Source: Hydrocarboniphaga effusa AP103
GTDB taxonomy: Bacteria > Pseudomonadota > Gammaproteobacteria > Nevskiales > Nevskiaceae
DNA length: 64,000 nucleotides
Assembly: GCF_000271305.1 (NCBI RefSeq)
Contig: NZ_AKGD01000001.1
Coordinates: 2,281,501 to 2,345,500 of the forward strand
Direction of reading: 5' to 3'
Numbering within the stretch: the first letter of the stretch is position 1; each line of letters begins with the position of its first letter. The notes below the pieces were generated by a model. It searched no databases. It had not been told where the DNA came from and was given only the letters and a program-made list of their open reading frames with translations. Below, in pieces: positions 20,594-30,942 of the stretch. A program made the position numbers and the translations under genes.

Positions 20594-21997
20594 ATGGCCA
20601 AGTCTCCTGCCGCTGCCGGTATGGTGCCGGATCTCTCCAAGCTCGGAGAGGTTCGCGGCCGCCTGCTGTTCTTGCTCGGCGCGATCGTGGTTTTCCGCAT
20701 CGGCAGCTTCATCCCGGTGCCCGGTATCGATCCGCGCCAGCTCGAGCAGCTGTTCAACCAGACGCAGGGCTCGATCCTGGACATGTTCAACATGTTCTCG
20801 GGCGGCGCGCTGCATCGTCTGTCGATCTTCGCGCTCGGCGTGATGCCGTACATCTCCGCCTCGATCATCGTGCAGCTCATGGCCGCGGTCGTGCCGCAGC
20901 TCAAGGAGCTCAAGAAGGAAGGCGAGTCCGGTCGTCGTCAGCTGACCAAGTACACGCGCTACGGCACGCTGGCGCTGGCGATCTTCCAGTCCGTCGGTGC
21001 GGCGACCGCGCTGCAGAGCAGCGGCGTGGCGATCAACCCGGGCTTTGGCTTCGTGTTCACGGCGACGGTTTCGCTGGTCACCGGTACGATGTTCCTGATG
21101 TGGCTTGGTGAGCAGATCACCGAGCGGGGCATCGGCAACGGTATGTCGATGATCATCTTCTCGGGCATCGTCGCGGGTCTTCCGCCGGCGCTCGGCGCGA
21201 CCGCGCAGCTCGTCAGCGAAGGGTCGGTGTCGGGCCTGGTGGTGATCGTGGTGCTGGCGCTGGTTGCGCTCGTGACGCTCGGCGTGGTCTTCGTGGAACG
21301 TGCCCAGCGTCGGATTCCGGTGCATCACGCGCGTCGTCAGCAGGGCCGCAAGCTGTTCGCCGCGCAGACTCAGCATCTGCCGCTCAAGCTCAACATGGCC
21401 GGCGTGATTCCGCCGATCTTCGCGAGCTCGATCATTCTGTTCCCGGCTTCGATCGTGCGCTTCTTCGGCGGCGAAGGCGGTGGTGGCTTTCTGCAGCAGC
21501 TGGCCAATGCGCTGTCGCCTGGCCAGGCCCTGCACGGTGTGCTGTACGCGGTGCTGATCATCTTCTTCTGCTTCTTCTACACCGCGCTCGTGTTCGATTC
21601 GCGCGAGACGGCCGAGAACCTCAAGAAGTCGGGTGCCTTCATTCCCGGTGTTCGTCCGGGGGCCCAGACCGCTCGCTACATCGACCAGGTGCTCACTCGC
21701 CTGACGGTGGCCGGTTCGATCTACATCACGCTGGTCTGCCTGATGCCCGAAGTGTTCATTGCCTACTGGAACGTGCCGATGGCGTTCGGCGGCACGTCGC
21801 TGCTGATCACCGTGGTGGTGGTGATGGATTTCATGGCTCAGCTGCAGGCGCATCTGATGTCGCATCAGTACGAGGGCCTGCTCAAGAAGGCCAATTTGAA
21901 GTCTTTGGGTGGAAAGTCCGATTCCGGCACCGCTGGCAAGTTGCCGGGCCGTCGTAGCGACACCAAGTCGCTGAGCGGACCGAGCTCGTCGCGCTAA
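20594..21997 (+). CDS. secY: Protein translocase subunit SecY
   Basis: 467 residues with ten membrane helices, the pore subunit of the SecYEG translocon in the inner membrane. Recognisable blocks are [13 protein letters not shown] (helix 1), GIMPYI-type [14 protein letters not shown] (helix 2), [13 protein letters not shown], a cytoplasmic loop VEFAQRR-like ([15 protein letters not shown]) and [15 protein letters not shown]. The C-terminal tail is longer than in E. coli and rich in Ser/Gly/Lys. Position between rplO and rpmJ is standard. A GGAAC lies just before the ATG. Confidence 0.97.
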   Translation: MAKSPAAAGMVPDLSKLGEVRGRLLFLLGAIVVFRIGSFIPVPGIDPRQLEQLFNQTQGSILDMFNMFSGGALHRLSIFALGVMPYISASIIVQLMAAVVPQLKELKKEGESGRRQLTKYTRYGTLALAIFQSVGAATALQSSGVAINPGFGFVFTATVSLVTGTMFLMWLGEQITERGIGNGMSMIIFSGIVAGLPPALGATAQLVSEGSVSGLVVIVVLALVALVTLGVVFVERAQRRIPVHHARRQQGRKLFAAQTQHLPLKLNMAGVIPPIFASSIILFPASIVRFFGGEGGGGFLQQLANALSPGQALHGVLYAVLIIFFCFFYTALVFDSRETAENLKKSGAFIPGVRPGAQTARYIDQVLTRLTVAGSIYITLVCLMPEVFIAYWNVPMAFGGTSLLITVVVVMDFMAQLQAHLMSHQYEGLLKKANLKSLGGKSDSGTAGKLPGRRSDTKSLSGPSSSR

Positions 21998-22031
21998 GTC
22001 TTTTGAAGCTGCACTTGATAAGAGGTTTGTC

Positions 22032-22145
22032 ATGAAAGTCCGTACTTCCGTCCGCAAGATCTGCCGCAACTGCAAGGTCGTTCGCCGTGCCGGCGTGGTC
22101 CGCGTGATCTGCTCCGACGCTCGCCACAAGCAGCGCCAGGGCTGA
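22032..22145 (+). CDS. rpmJ: 50S ribosomal protein L36
   Basis: A 37-residue protein. [14 protein letters not shown] opens the zinc ribbon, whose ligands are C11, C14, C27 and H32 (CRNC and CSDARH), so this is the zinc-binding C+ form. It lies 34 bp after secY. The alpha-operon promoter and rpsM follow. Short length hides it from simple gene finding, but sequence and place are unambiguous. Confidence 0.95.
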   Translation: MKVRTSVRKICRNCKVVRRAGVVRVICSDARHKQRQG

Positions 22146-22204
22146 AATCGTTTCGAGAAGCGTCGTCCAGACGCTTCGCCCCAGGTGCCGGAAAGGCACT
22201 TGGC

Positions 22205-22233
22205 TTGTAGGTCCAGATTAGTTTCTGTACAAT
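22205..22233 (+). promoter_or_regulatory. Putative promoter of the alpha operon (rpsM)
   Basis: TTGTAG (22205-22210) and TACAAT (22228-22233) are separated by 17 bp within the 133-bp rpmJ-rpsM gap. The ~45-nt leader that follows may also contain the S4-responsive structure known from the E. coli alpha operon; that structure is not resolved by eye. Confidence 0.55.
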
Positions 22234-22278
22234 TCGCGCCCTTTTCGCGCAGCCCGTTCTTTAGGAGTTCCCCGCGTC

Positions 22279-22635
22279 ATGGCACGTATCGCCGGCGTCA
22301 ACATTCCGGACAAAAAGCACACCGTCATTGCCCTCCAGGCGATCTACGGTATTGGCCCGACCCGCTCGAAGCTGATCTGCGCGCAAGCGAACGTGAAGCC
22401 CGACGTCCAGGTCCGTAACCTGACCGAAGCCGAACTCGAAGCGCTGCGCGCCGAGATCGGCAAATTCTCCGTCGAAGGCGACCTGCGCCGCGAAGTGTCC
22501 ATGAGCATCAAGCGTCTGATGGACCTCGGTTGCTACCGTGGCAACCGTCATCGCCGTGGTTTGCCGGTTCGCGGTCAGCGCACGCGCACGAATGCCCGTA
22601 CCCGCAAGGGTCCGCGCCGTGCGATCAAGAAGTAA
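22279..22635 (+). CDS. rpsM: 30S ribosomal protein S13
   Basis: 118 residues, [20 protein letters not shown] start. The helix-two-turns-helix core ([13 protein letters not shown]) and the basic tail ([17 protein letters not shown]) that reaches P-site tRNA are present. The first gene of the alpha operon; AGGAG is positioned 12 bp before the ATG. Confidence 0.97.
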   Translation: MARIAGVNIPDKKHTVIALQAIYGIGPTRSKLICAQANVKPDVQVRNLTEAELEALRAEIGKFSVEGDLRREVSMSIKRLMDLGCYRGNRHRRGLPVRGQRTRTNARTRKGPRRAIKK

Positions 22636-22669
22636 TTCACTCAATTCAACGACCTGAGCCTGCCGTCCA

Positions 22670-23071
22670 ATGGCCAATCCGAATGCCGGCGCTGCCGCCA
22701 AGGCCCGCAAGCGCGTCAAGAAGAACATCTCTGACGCCGTGTGCCACATCCACGCTTCGTTCAACAACACGATCATCCTGATCACGGATCGCCAGGGTAA
22801 TGCCCTGTCGTGGTCCACGGCCGGCGCCGCCGGCTTCAAGGGATCGCGCAAGTCGACGCCGTTCGCTGCGCAGGTCGCGGCCGACAAGGCGGCCCAGGCC
22901 GCTGCCGAGCACGGCGTCAAGAACGTCGAAGTTCGCGTCAAGGGCCCCGGCCCGGGTCGTGAGTCGGCCGTGCGTGCGCTCAACAACGCCGGCTTCAAGG
23001 TGACCAACATCACCGACGTCACCCCGATTCCGCACAACGGCTGCCGCGCTCCGAAGCGCCGCCGCGTCTAA
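22670..23071 (+). CDS. rpsK: 30S ribosomal protein S11
   Basis: 133 residues. [37 protein letters not shown] and the C-terminal [18 protein letters not shown] mark S11, part of the 30S platform at the mRNA exit. The Asn-Gly near the C-terminus (HNG), an isoAsp site in S11, is retained. It is 11 bp from rpsD. Confidence 0.97.
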   Translation: MANPNAGAAAKARKRVKKNISDAVCHIHASFNNTIILITDRQGNALSWSTAGAAGFKGSRKSTPFAAQVAADKAAQAAAEHGVKNVEVRVKGPGPGRESAVRALNNAGFKVTNITDVTPIPHNGCRAPKRRRV

Positions 23072-23082
23072 GAGAGACCGTC

Positions 23083-23703
23083 ATGGCTCGTTATATTGGT
23101 CCCAAGTGCAAGCTGTCCCGCCGTGCCGGTGCCGACCTTCTCCTGAAGGGTCGTGGCCGCTCGCTGGAAACCAAGTGCAAGCTCGAAACGCCTCCCGGCC
23201 AGCACGGCGCCCGCAAGCCGCGTCTGTCGGACTACGCGACGCAGCTGCGCGAGAAGCAGAAGCTCAAGCAGATGTACGGCCTGCTCGAGCGTCAGTTCCG
23301 CAACTACTACTACAAGGCGACCAAGACCAAGGGCGCGACGGGTCTGAACCTGTTGCTGGCTCTGGAAACCCGCCTCGATAACGTGGTCTATCGCATCGGT
23401 TTCGGCCGCACGCGCGCCGAAGCCCGCCAGCTGGTCGGCCACAAGGCTGTGCTCGTCAACGGCAAGCCGGTCAACATCCCGTCGTACCAGGTTCAGGTTG
23501 GTGATGTCGTTGAAGTGCGCGAGAAATCGCGCACCCAGAGCCGCATTGCCGAATCGCTGTCGATCGCGGCGCAGATCGGTTTCCCGGAATGGTTGGAAGT
23601 GGATGAGAAGGGCCTGAAGGGTACCTTCAAGTCGCTGCCGAGCCGTGATCAGATCGTTCCGGACATCAACGAGAATCTGGTCGTCGAGCTTTACTCGAAG
23701 TAA
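23083..23703 (+). CDS. rpsD: 30S ribosomal protein S4
   Basis: 206 residues with [19 protein letters not shown] start, an S4-type RNA-binding domain at ~95-160 ([36 protein letters not shown]), and C-terminal [12 protein letters not shown]4 initiates 30S assembly and autoregulates the alpha operon in E. coli. rpoA follows after 63 bp with an AACGAGGTAA ribosome site. Confidence 0.97.
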   Translation: MARYIGPKCKLSRRAGADLLLKGRGRSLETKCKLETPPGQHGARKPRLSDYATQLREKQKLKQMYGLLERQFRNYYYKATKTKGATGLNLLLALETRLDNVVYRIGFGRTRAEARQLVGHKAVLVNGKPVNIPSYQVQVGDVVEVREKSRTQSRIAESLSIAAQIGFPEWLEVDEKGLKGTFKSLPSRDQIVPDINENLVVELYSK

Positions 23704-23766
23704 TCGCTGCTTTGCTGATGTTGTTGCTGGCTACGCGATCTTCTTCACTAACGAGGTAACTGACCC

Positions 23767-24750
23767 ATGCAGGGTTTTGTCGCTGATTTGCTCAAACCGC
23801 GTCTGGTGGAAGTCGAAGCCGAATCCGCCTCGCGTGCCCGTGTTTCGCTGGAACCGCTCGAGCGTGGCTTCGGCCACACGCTCGGCAACGCACTTCGCCG
23901 CATTCTGCTGTCGTCCATTCCGGGCGCTGCAATCACCGAAGTGCAGATCGAAGGCGTGGTCCACGAGTACAGCTCGATCGAAGGCGTGCAGGAAGATGTC
24001 ATCGACATCCTCCTGAACATCAAGAACATCGCCATCCGCATGCACGCTCGCGAAGAAGCGACGCTGCGTCTGGAGAAGTCGGGCAAGGGGCCGGTCACGG
24101 CCGCCGACATCAAGCTCGATCACGACGTCGAAATCGTGAACCCGGATCTGGTCATCGCGAACCTGACGGGCGGCAAGCTCAACGTCAGCCTCAAGGTCAC
24201 GCGTGGCCGTGGCTATGTGCCGGCCGCTGCCCTGCGTGCCGCCGATGAAGGCAGCTCGGCCGTCGGCGTGCTGAAGCTCGATGCTTCGTACAGCCCGGTT
24301 CGCCGCGTGAGCTATAGCGTCGAGCGTGCTCGCGTCGAACAGCGCACCGACCTCGACAAACTGATCCTCGACCTGGACACCAACGGCGGCATCGATCCGG
24401 CTGAAGCGGTTCGCCTGGCCGCGCGCATCCTGCGCGACCAGCTTGCCGTCTTCGTCGACCTCGAAGCCGAAGCCGCGACCACCGCGGTTGCCGGCAAGAA
24501 GGAGCTGTCGCCGATCCTGTTCCGTCCGATCGACGATCTGGAACTCACGGTTCGCTCGGCCAACTGCCTCAAGGCCGAAAACGTCTACTACATCGGCGAC
24601 CTCGTGCAGCGCACCGAGACCGAACTCATGAAGACGCCGAACCTCGGCAAGAAGTCGCTCAACGAGATCAAGGAAGCCCTCAAGGCCCACGATCTCGATC
24701 TGGGCATGAAACTCGAAAACTGGGCCGCGCCGAAGTCTTCGGTGGGCTGA
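23767..24750 (+). CDS. rpoA: RNA polymerase subunit alpha
   Basis: 327 residues. The N-terminal dimerisation/assembly domain ([36 protein letters not shown]) and the C-terminal DNA/activator-binding domain ([30 protein letters not shown] stretch, [14 protein letters not shown]) are joined by an acidic Ala-rich linker around residue 235. It is located between rpsD and rplQ, as usual. Confidence 0.98.
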   Translation: MQGFVADLLKPRLVEVEAESASRARVSLEPLERGFGHTLGNALRRILLSSIPGAAITEVQIEGVVHEYSSIEGVQEDVIDILLNIKNIAIRMHAREEATLRLEKSGKGPVTAADIKLDHDVEIVNPDLVIANLTGGKLNVSLKVTRGRGYVPAAALRAADEGSSAVGVLKLDASYSPVRRVSYSVERARVEQRTDLDKLILDLDTNGGIDPAEAVRLAARILRDQLAVFVDLEAEAATTAVAGKKELSPILFRPIDDLELTVRSANCLKAENVYYIGDLVQRTETELMKTPNLGKKSLNEIKEALKAHDLDLGMKLENWAAPKSSVG

Positions 24751-24781
24751 GCTGCGGCACTTTTACTAGAGAGATACAACC

Positions 24782-25177
24782 ATGCGTCACGGTATTGCAG
24801 GCCGCACCTTCGGCCGTCCCAGCAGCCATCGCAAAGCGACGATGCAGTCGATCGCCGTTGCGCTGTTCACGCACGAGCTGATCCGCACCACGGTGCCGAA
24901 GGCCAAGGAGCTGCGCAAGCTCGCCGAGCCGCTGATCACGCGCGCCAAGACGGACACCGTCGCCAACCGCCGTCTCGTGTTCGCGCGCCTGCGTGATCGC
25001 GATGCGGTGCAGAAGCTGTTCAACGACATCGCGCCGCGCTTCAACGGCCGTCCGGGTGGCTACACGCGCATCCTGCGTTGCGGCTTCCGCCCCGGTGACA
25101 ACGCGCCGATGGCGTACATCGAGCTCGTCGACCGCAAGGCCGGCGGCCCGGCACCGGCGGATGCCGCTGCCGAGTAA
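24782..25177 (+). CDS. rplQ: 50S ribosomal protein L17
   Basis: 131 residues. [22 protein letters not shown] is L17-specific although the usual MRHRKSGRKLNR start has diverged. The C-terminus adds an Ala/Pro-rich tail. L17 lies near the exit tunnel. This is the final gene of the ribosomal block; a strong terminator starts 29 bp after the stop. Confidence 0.95.
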   Translation: MRHGIAGRTFGRPSSHRKATMQSIAVALFTHELIRTTVPKAKELRKLAEPLITRAKTDTVANRRLVFARLRDRDAVQKLFNDIAPRFNGRPGGYTRILRCGFRPGDNAPMAYIELVDRKAGGPAPADAAAE

Positions 25178-25205
25178 AGACGACGCGAGTCTTCTGAGCT
25201 GGTCC

Positions 25206-25237
25206 AATCGGGCGCCTCTGGGCGCCCGATTTCGTTT
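25206..25237 (+). terminator. Rho-independent terminator after rplQ
   Basis: AATCGGGCGCC (25206-25216) and GGCGCCCGATT (25221-25231) make a perfect 11-bp stem with a 4-nt loop followed by TCGTTT. It closes the alpha operon. Confidence 0.85.
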
Positions 25238-25344
25238 GCGCGCTGGAAAAAATGGAAGCGGTCCGGCCTGATTTACCCGTGTCGAGATGCGACGACCTCT
25301 GCCGTTGACATTGGTTCCGCAGGACGGCTAATCATTTTTCCCCT

Positions 25345-27366
25345 AAGTACTACGGCTACGACTACGAGACTCATTCAAAGACCGAACTCGGCTACACCGA
25401 GAATTCGAAGAATTATTCTGACGGCAGTCAGGGTACCCAGGGTGTCGGCGGCGACGCGCAGCTGTTCCGCTACGTCGGCAATGTGACCGACAATCTGCTC
25501 ATCACTGCGCTCTATGGCCAGAGCAAGTACAAGCACAAGGATCAGTTCGGTAATCTCGGTGACGCCACGGCGCCGCAGATTTTCTTCAACGGAACGACGG
25601 CCGCAATTGATCCGCGGTTGATCAATCCCAACCAGCAAGTTGCGAACGCCCTGGCCGGTGGTACTTCGCTGATCCCAGCGGGAGCCCAGGAAACCACGAA
25701 GTCCTTCCGCTTCGATGTCGAGTACAAGCTGTTCGACCATACGCTGCGCGCGGGCATCGATGACAACCGCCTTAAGTCCAAGGACGCTGGCGAAGCGATC
25801 CTGACTGACTACTTCCGTTACGTCCGTTATCCGAATTCTCGCGGCGACCAGATGTTCTTGAACAACCAGACCCAGACGCTGGTCGAAGCTGGCGCGACGC
25901 CGGACGCAGACGGCTTCTACTATGCCGTTCGTAGTCGCGATTTCACCACGGTCACCGATGCACAATCGAATCAGTCTGCGCAGTACATCGAAGATCGCTG
26001 GCAGGTGACCAATACCGTTCTGTTGACGCTCGGCCTGCGTAATGAGCAGTTCGAGAACAAGAACGGCGACGGCGAAACCTTCCTCAAGATGGACGACTTC
26101 CTGAGCCCGCGCCTGTCCGCGTCCTGGGACGTTTTCGGTGATGCAACGACGAAGATCTATGGCTCGGCAGGCCGCTACAGCTTGCAGATCCCCACCCACG
26201 TGGCCGTGCGTGGCGCCAGCCGCTCGACGCTCGCCGACACGTACTTCGTTTATACCGGCGTCGATCCCGTCACCGGCGCTCCTACGGGTCTGACGCAAAT
26301 CGCCGATGTCTACTCTGCCAACAACGAATACGGCCAGGCGAAGGACCCGCGTTCGGTGGCTTCGCAGAACATCGATCCGACCTACCAGGATGAGTTCACC
26401 CTCGGCTTCGAGCAGGCCTTCCTGACCTCGTATACCGGCGGTGTGTCGCTGACCTATCGCAAGCTCAAGGCGACGATCGACGACTTCTGCGATTATCGTC
26501 CGATTGACGCCTATGCCGAGGAACACGGCATCGACCTCTCGAAGGCCGAGTTCTATCCCTTCGGTTGCGCCACCATCAATCCAGGTAAGGGCAACACGAT
26601 CTATCTCGATCCAGATGGTGCGGACGATGATGAAGATGGCGTTGACGAAGAGGCGGTGGCATTCGATCTGTCGGCTGCCGACATCGGCCTGCCGAAGCCA
26701 AAGCGTACCTACACGGCGTTGAACTTCTTCCTTGAGCACCCGTTCCGCGACAAGTGGTACGGCAAGCTGATGTACACCTGGGCCAAGAGCAAGGGCAATA
26801 CCGAGGGCCAGACCAAGTCTGACAATGGTCAGTCAGACGTCGCTGTGACCTCGACCTGGGACTTCCCGGAGTTAATGGAAGGCGCCAATGGCTATCTGCC
26901 GAGTGATCGTCGCCATACGATCAATGGCTTCGGCTACTATCAAGTCGCGCCGGAATGGGCGGTTGGTGGTGCGTTCCGTCTCGAGTCTGGACGTCCGAAG
27001 AACTGCTTTGGTGATTACGCTGGAGACGGCGAAGATATCGGCGGCGGTCAGTATGGCGCCGTGTTCTTCTACTGCGGCGATGGCAGCGGCGATCCTGATG
27101 GGGCCGTTGCAACTCCGCGCGGATCGGCCGGTCGTCTGCCGTGGAGCTACACTTTCGACCTCAACGTGGTCTACCAGCCGAAGTACGTCGACGGTCTGAC
27201 GCTGCGCGCCGATGTCTTCAACCTGTTCAACCGCCAGAGCACCTCGTCGATCAACGAAGAACACGATTCCGTGATCAATTACGGTGGCCTCAACTCAAGC
27301 TATGGCCGCGTGATCAGCTACACCGATCCGCGCGTGTTCCGTCTCACGGCCAGCTACGAGTTCTGA
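25345..27366 (+). pseudogene. TonB-dependent receptor lacking its 5' part
   Basis: The frame contains ~673 residues of beta-barrel sequence ending RVFRLTASYEF, with the terminal Phe typical of outer-membrane barrels. It resembles the Oar-like TonB-dependent receptors of xanthomonads (ETHSKTELGYTENS, VTDNLLITALYGQSK). Signal peptide, TonB box, carboxypeptidase-like domain and plug are missing. The frame hits a stop at 25306 and no plausible start precedes the barrel; GTG at 25483 is internal. An acidic loop (DPDGADDDEDGVDEE, near 26610-26660) may bind cations. The cut lies about 110 bp behind the rplQ terminator, so a deletion joined the ribosomal block to the middle of the receptor. It is unlikely to be exported. 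Confidence 0.75.
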
Positions 27367-27382
27367 GCTGCAGGCTGCAAAA

Positions 27383-27407
27383 CGAGTATCACGGCTCACG
27401 ATACTCG
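27383..27407 (+). other. Hairpin after the receptor fragment
   Basis: CGAGTATC (27383-27390) and GATACTCG (27400-27407) form an 8-bp stem with a 9-nt loop. No T-run follows; it precedes the terminator at 27420. Confidence 0.4.
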
Positions 27408-27419
27408 GCGATGTAAGAG

Positions 27420-27450
27420 GAGGCCCGCCTAGTGCGGGCCTCTTCGTTGC
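27420..27450 (+). terminator. Terminator after the receptor fragment
   Basis: GAGGCCCGC (27420-27428) and GCGGGCCTC (27434-27442) pair over a 5-nt loop, followed by TTCGTT. Confidence 0.7.
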
Positions 27451-27480
27451 CGCATCAGGAAACGCATCAAGCGATAATCC

Positions 27481-27511
27481 CCGCCCGGCACTCGCCGGGC
27501 GGTTTGCTTTT
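27481..27511 (+). terminator. Terminator-like hairpin just before the EamA gene
   Basis: CCGCCCGGC (27481-27489) and GCCGGGCGG (27494-27502) with a 4-nt loop are followed by TTTGCTTTT. It ends only 9 bp before the next start codon, so it would act as an attenuator in the leader of the downstream operon unless a promoter overlaps it. Confidence 0.6.
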
Positions 27512-27519
27512 GAGGGCCC

Positions 27520-28407
27520 ATGGAGCTTCGCAAGGTTCAGCTCACACTCGCGTTCGCCGCCGTCTATCTGATCTGGGGCTCGACCTACCTGGCGATCCGC
27601 ATCGTCGTCGAGGCGCTGCCGCCGGCCTCGTCCGCCGGCGTTCGCTTTCTGGTCGCGGGTCTGACGATGGTCGTCGTCGGCCTGCTCACGGGGGCGTCGC
27701 TGCCCAGGCGCTGGTCCGATTGGCGCAGCACGATCTTCGTCGGCATCTTGATGCTCGTGTTCGGCAACGGCCTGGTCACCTGGAGCGAGCTGTGGGTGCC
27801 GTCGAACCAGGCCGCGCTGATCGTCGCGACGTCCGCGCTCTGGATGGGCTGGATGGGCACGCTCGGTTCCAAGGGCGAGCAGCTCGGCGCGATGCGGTTG
27901 ATCGGCCTGCTCGTCGGCTTCGCGGGCGTGATCGTGCTGGTCGGCGAGGGCATCGGCGGCGGACTCGCGCCGTGGACGGCCTACGCGGCGCTGATGCTCG
28001 CGCCGATCGCCTGGGCGGTCGGCTCGGTGGTCTCCAAGCGTTCGCCGGTTTCGATCAAGCCGGTGATGGCGGCGGGTCTGCAGATGCTCGTCGCGGGCGT
28101 GCTGCTGTCCGCCATCGGCCTGCTCGCCGGCGAAGCCGGGCGCTGGACCTGGGCGCCGCGCAGCCTGTGGGCGCTCGCGTACCTGATCGTGTTCGGCTCC
28201 TGCGTCGCTTACGGCGCGTTCTACTGGCTCGTGCACGAAGTCTCGCCCGTCGTGCTCGGCACCTACGCCTACGTGAACCCGGCGATCGCCGTGCTGCTCG
28301 GCTGGTGGATACTCGACGAGCGGCTAGGGCGCGACCAGATCATCGGCACCGGCATCATTCTCGTCGGCGTGCTGCTGGTGACGCTGGGCAGCGCACGCAA
28401 GCGCTAG
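27520..28407 (+). CDS. EamA/DMT-family transporter
   Basis: 295 residues, ten membrane helices made of two EamA repeats (first AAVYLIWGSTYLAIRIV, second ending YVNPAIAVLLGWWILDE). YedA-like proteins of this family export metabolites or amino acids across the inner membrane. The substrate cannot be read. The ATG follows a short leader containing a terminator-like hairpin. The stop abuts the ATG of the next gene with no gap, so it is co-transcribed with the oligopeptide ABC genes, an unusual partnership. Confidence 0.85.
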   Translation: MELRKVQLTLAFAAVYLIWGSTYLAIRIVVEALPPASSAGVRFLVAGLTMVVVGLLTGASLPRRWSDWRSTIFVGILMLVFGNGLVTWSELWVPSNQAALIVATSALWMGWMGTLGSKGEQLGAMRLIGLLVGFAGVIVLVGEGIGGGLAPWTAYAALMLAPIAWAVGSVVSKRSPVSIKPVMAAGLQMLVAGVLLSAIGLLAGEAGRWTWAPRSLWALAYLIVFGSCVAYGAFYWLVHEVSPVVLGTYAYVNPAIAVLLGWWILDERLGRDQIIGTGIILVGVLLVTLGSARKR

Positions 28408-30021
28408 ATGCCGATGCGAGCCCGCAGCGCAAGGCCGTGGCTGGCGATGCTCGCGCTGCTGCTGGCCTGTGGTCTGTCGCCGTCGGCCGCCAGCGCGCAG
28501 GGCAAGCTGCTCAAGCGCGGCAACGGGCCCGATGTCGAAACGCTCGATCCGCACAAGGTCCGCAGCGTCTCGGCCGGAAACGTCGTGCGCGACCTCTTCG
28601 AAGGCTTGGTCAGCGAGGCCGCGGATGGACGCCTGATTCCGGGCGTCGCCGCCTCGTGGCAGATCTCCGACGACGGGCGCATCTATGTTTTTTCGCTGCG
28701 AGCCGATGCGCGCTGGTCCAATGGCGAGGCGCTGACAGCCGCCGATTTCGTCTACGCGTTCCGGCGCAGCCTGAGTCCGGCGACCGCCTCGCCATCGGCC
28801 GCCCTGCTCGCGCCGATCCGCGGCGCCGAGGCGCTCATGGCGGGCAAAGGCAGCGCCGAGCATCTGGGCGTCAGCGCGCTCGACGATCGAACGCTGCAGA
28901 TCGAGCTCGAACGCCCGACGCCCTATTTCCCCGGCTTGCTGGCGAATTCGGTCGCCTATCCGGTGCATCGCGCGAGCCTCGAGCGCGAGCGCGCGCAGTT
29001 CACGCGCGCGGGCAAGCTCGTTTCGAACGGGGCTTACGTGCTCGACGAGTGGGCGTTGCAATCGCACGTGCGGCTCAAGCGCAACGCGCAGTACTGGAAT
29101 GCGCCGGCCGTCGCGATCGACACGGTGCTGCATCTCGTCACCGAGGATCTCAACGCCGAGTTCCAGCGCTTTCGCGCGGGCGAGCTGCATATCACCGAGC
29201 AGGTGCCGGCGCAGCAGATCGCGGCGATGCCGCCGGTGCTCAAGCGGCAATTGCGCATCGCCGACTATCTCGGCTCGTACTACTACGGTTTCAATCTCAC
29301 GCGGCCGCCGTTCCAGGATCAGCCGGGGCTGCGCAAGGCGCTGAGCTTGGCGATCGACCGGCAGATCATCGTCGACAAGCTCATGGGCAGCGGAGAAAAG
29401 CCCGCCTACGGCTGGCTGCCGCCGGGCATCGACGCGGCGTCCTCGCAGCGTCCCGAATGGGCGAGCTGGTCGCGCGAGCGGCGCGTGAGCGAAGCGCGCC
29501 GTCTTTACGCGGCCGCCGGCTACGGACCGCAGCGTCCGCTCGCCGTGCAGATCCGCTACAACACGCACGACTATCACCAGAAGATCGCGACCGTGATCGC
29601 GGCGATGTGGAAGCAGACGCTCGGTGTACAAGCCACGCTCTACAACGAAGAGACCAAGGTGTTTCTGCAAAGCCGTCGAGAGCGCCGATACACCCAGGTC
29701 TTTCGCGCGTCCTGGGTCGCGGATTACGCCGACGCGAGCAGCTTTCTCGATCTGCTGCTGTCCAACAATCCACGCAACGACACGGGTTACGCGAACGCGC
29801 GCTACGACGCGCTGCTCGCGCAGGCGGCGAACAGCAGCGGTGCTCCACGCGGCGAGCTGCTCGCGCAGGCCGAACGCTCGATGCTCGACGACACGCCGGT
29901 CATTCCGATCTATTTCTACGTGACCAAGCATCTGGTCGCCCCGACCGTACGCGGCTGGCAAGACAATGCGCTCGACCATCACTACACGCGCGATCTCGAT
30001 CTCGCGCCGGCATCGCCATAG
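28408..30021 (+). CDS. oppA: Oligopeptide ABC transporter substrate-binding protein (OppA-like)
   Basis: 537 residues with a cleavable signal peptide (Arg-rich start, hydrophobic LAMLALLLACGLS, then SAASAQ). The SBP_bac_5 fold follows: GPDVETLDPHKVRS, LFEGLVSEAADGRLIPGVAASW, DFVYAFRRSLSP, KLVSNGAYVLDEW. It should bind peptides in the periplasm and deliver them to the OppBC permease encoded next. A Cys within the hydrophobic stretch makes a lipoprotein possible, but the Ala-x-Ala site is more convincing. It starts immediately after the EamA stop; permease genes follow after 3 bp. Confidence 0.88.
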   Translation: MPMRARSARPWLAMLALLLACGLSPSAASAQGKLLKRGNGPDVETLDPHKVRSVSAGNVVRDLFEGLVSEAADGRLIPGVAASWQISDDGRIYVFSLRADARWSNGEALTAADFVYAFRRSLSPATASPSAALLAPIRGAEALMAGKGSAEHLGVSALDDRTLQIELERPTPYFPGLLANSVAYPVHRASLERERAQFTRAGKLVSNGAYVLDEWALQSHVRLKRNAQYWNAPAVAIDTVLHLVTEDLNAEFQRFRAGELHITEQVPAQQIAAMPPVLKRQLRIADYLGSYYYGFNLTRPPFQDQPGLRKALSLAIDRQIIVDKLMGSGEKPAYGWLPPGIDAASSQRPEWASWSRERRVSEARRLYAAAGYGPQRPLAVQIRYNTHDYHQKIATVIAAMWKQTLGVQATLYNEETKVFLQSRRERRYTQVFRASWVADYADASSFLDLLLSNNPRNDTGYANARYDALLAQAANSSGAPRGELLAQAERSMLDDTPVIPIYFYVTKHLVAPTVRGWQDNALDHHYTRDLDLAPASP

Positions 30022-30024
30022 CTC

Positions 30025-30942
30025 ATGCGAACGCGCCTGATCCTGCGCCTGCTGCAAGCGATTCCGACCTTGCTGATCCTCGTCACGCTGACGTTCTTCA
30101 TGCTGCGCGCCGCACCGGGCGGGCCGTTCGACAGCGAGGAAGGCATCACCGAGCAGACACGCGCGCAACTCGAGGCCGCGTATCACTTCGACGAACCGAT
30201 CGCGGCGCAATACCTGCGCTATCTCGGCTCGCTCATGCGCGGCGATCTCGGGCCTTCGTATCAGTACCCGGATCGCAGCGTGAACGAGTTGATCGCCGCC
30301 GGCCTGCCGGTGTCGGCGACGCTCGGCACGCTCGCGATCATCGCGGGTTTGTCGTTCGGCCTGGCGCTCGGCATCGCCGCCGCGCGCGCACCGGGCTCGT
30401 TCGTCGACAGGCTCGTCATGGGCTTTTCGCTGCTCGGGCTTTCGGTGCCGAGCTTCGTCATCGCGCCGCTGCTCGTGCTGCTGTTCGCGGTGAGTTTGCG
30501 CTGGCTGCCGGCCGGTGGCTGGAACGGCCGCGTCGGCGACTGGATTCTGCCCGTCATCGCGCTCGCCTTGCCGCATCTGGCGACGGCTGCGCGTCTGGCG
30601 CGCAACGCGATGATCGAGGTGCTGCAAGCGCCGTACATTCGCACCGCGCGCGCCAAGGGCTTGTCCGAGCGCCGCATCGTGCTGCGACACGCGATCAAGC
30701 CCGTGCTGCTGCCGGTGATTTCCTATCTCGGCCCGGCCGCGGCGGCGACGCTCACGGGCTCGGTGGTCGTCGAGCAGATCTTCGGCTTGCCGGGCATCGG
30801 CCGCTACTTCGTGCTCGGGGCCTTCAACCGCGATTACGGCCTGGTCATGGGCGTGGTGCTGCTTTACGGCACGCTGATCGTGCTGTTCAACCTGATCGTC
30901 GATCTGCTCTACGCCCGGCTCGATCCGCGGCTGCGCGCATGA
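30025..30942 (+). CDS. oppB: Oligopeptide ABC transporter permease OppB-like
   Basis: 305 residues, six helices with the BPD_transp_1 domain. The N-terminal segment LILRLLQAIPTLLILVTLTFFMLRAAPGGPF is the family start. The EAA loop for ATPase contact reads RTARAKGLSERRIVLRHAIKPVLLPVISYLG. It overlaps oppC by 4 nt (ATGA at 30939). Confidence 0.9.
   Translation: MRTRLILRLLQAIPTLLILVTLTFFMLRAAPGGPFDSEEGITEQTRAQLEAAYHFDEPIAAQYLRYLGSLMRGDLGPSYQYPDRSVNELIAAGLPVSATLGTLAIIAGLSFGLALGIAAARAPGSFVDRLVMGFSLLGLSVPSFVIAPLLVLLFAVSLRWLPAGGWNGRVGDWILPVIALALPHLATAARLARNAMIEVLQAPYIRTARAKGLSERRIVLRHAIKPVLLPVISYLGPAAAATLTGSVVVEQIFGLPGIGRYFVLGAFNRDYGLVMGVVLLYGTLIVLFNLIVDLLYARLDPRLRA

Noticed and set aside
20132..22129. 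A 665-codon frame antisense to rplO, secY and rpmJ
   Set aside because: Arg/His-rich shadow frame; sense genes are certain.
26610..26660. Asp/Glu repeat as a calcium-binding gene
   Set aside because: It is an acidic extracellular loop within the receptor frame.
27432..30938. A continuous frame upstream of oppC that would make a 1444-residue fusion
   Set aside because: The upstream part is an Arg-rich shadow of eamA, oppA and oppB; the real oppC starts at 30939 with a 4-nt overlap.
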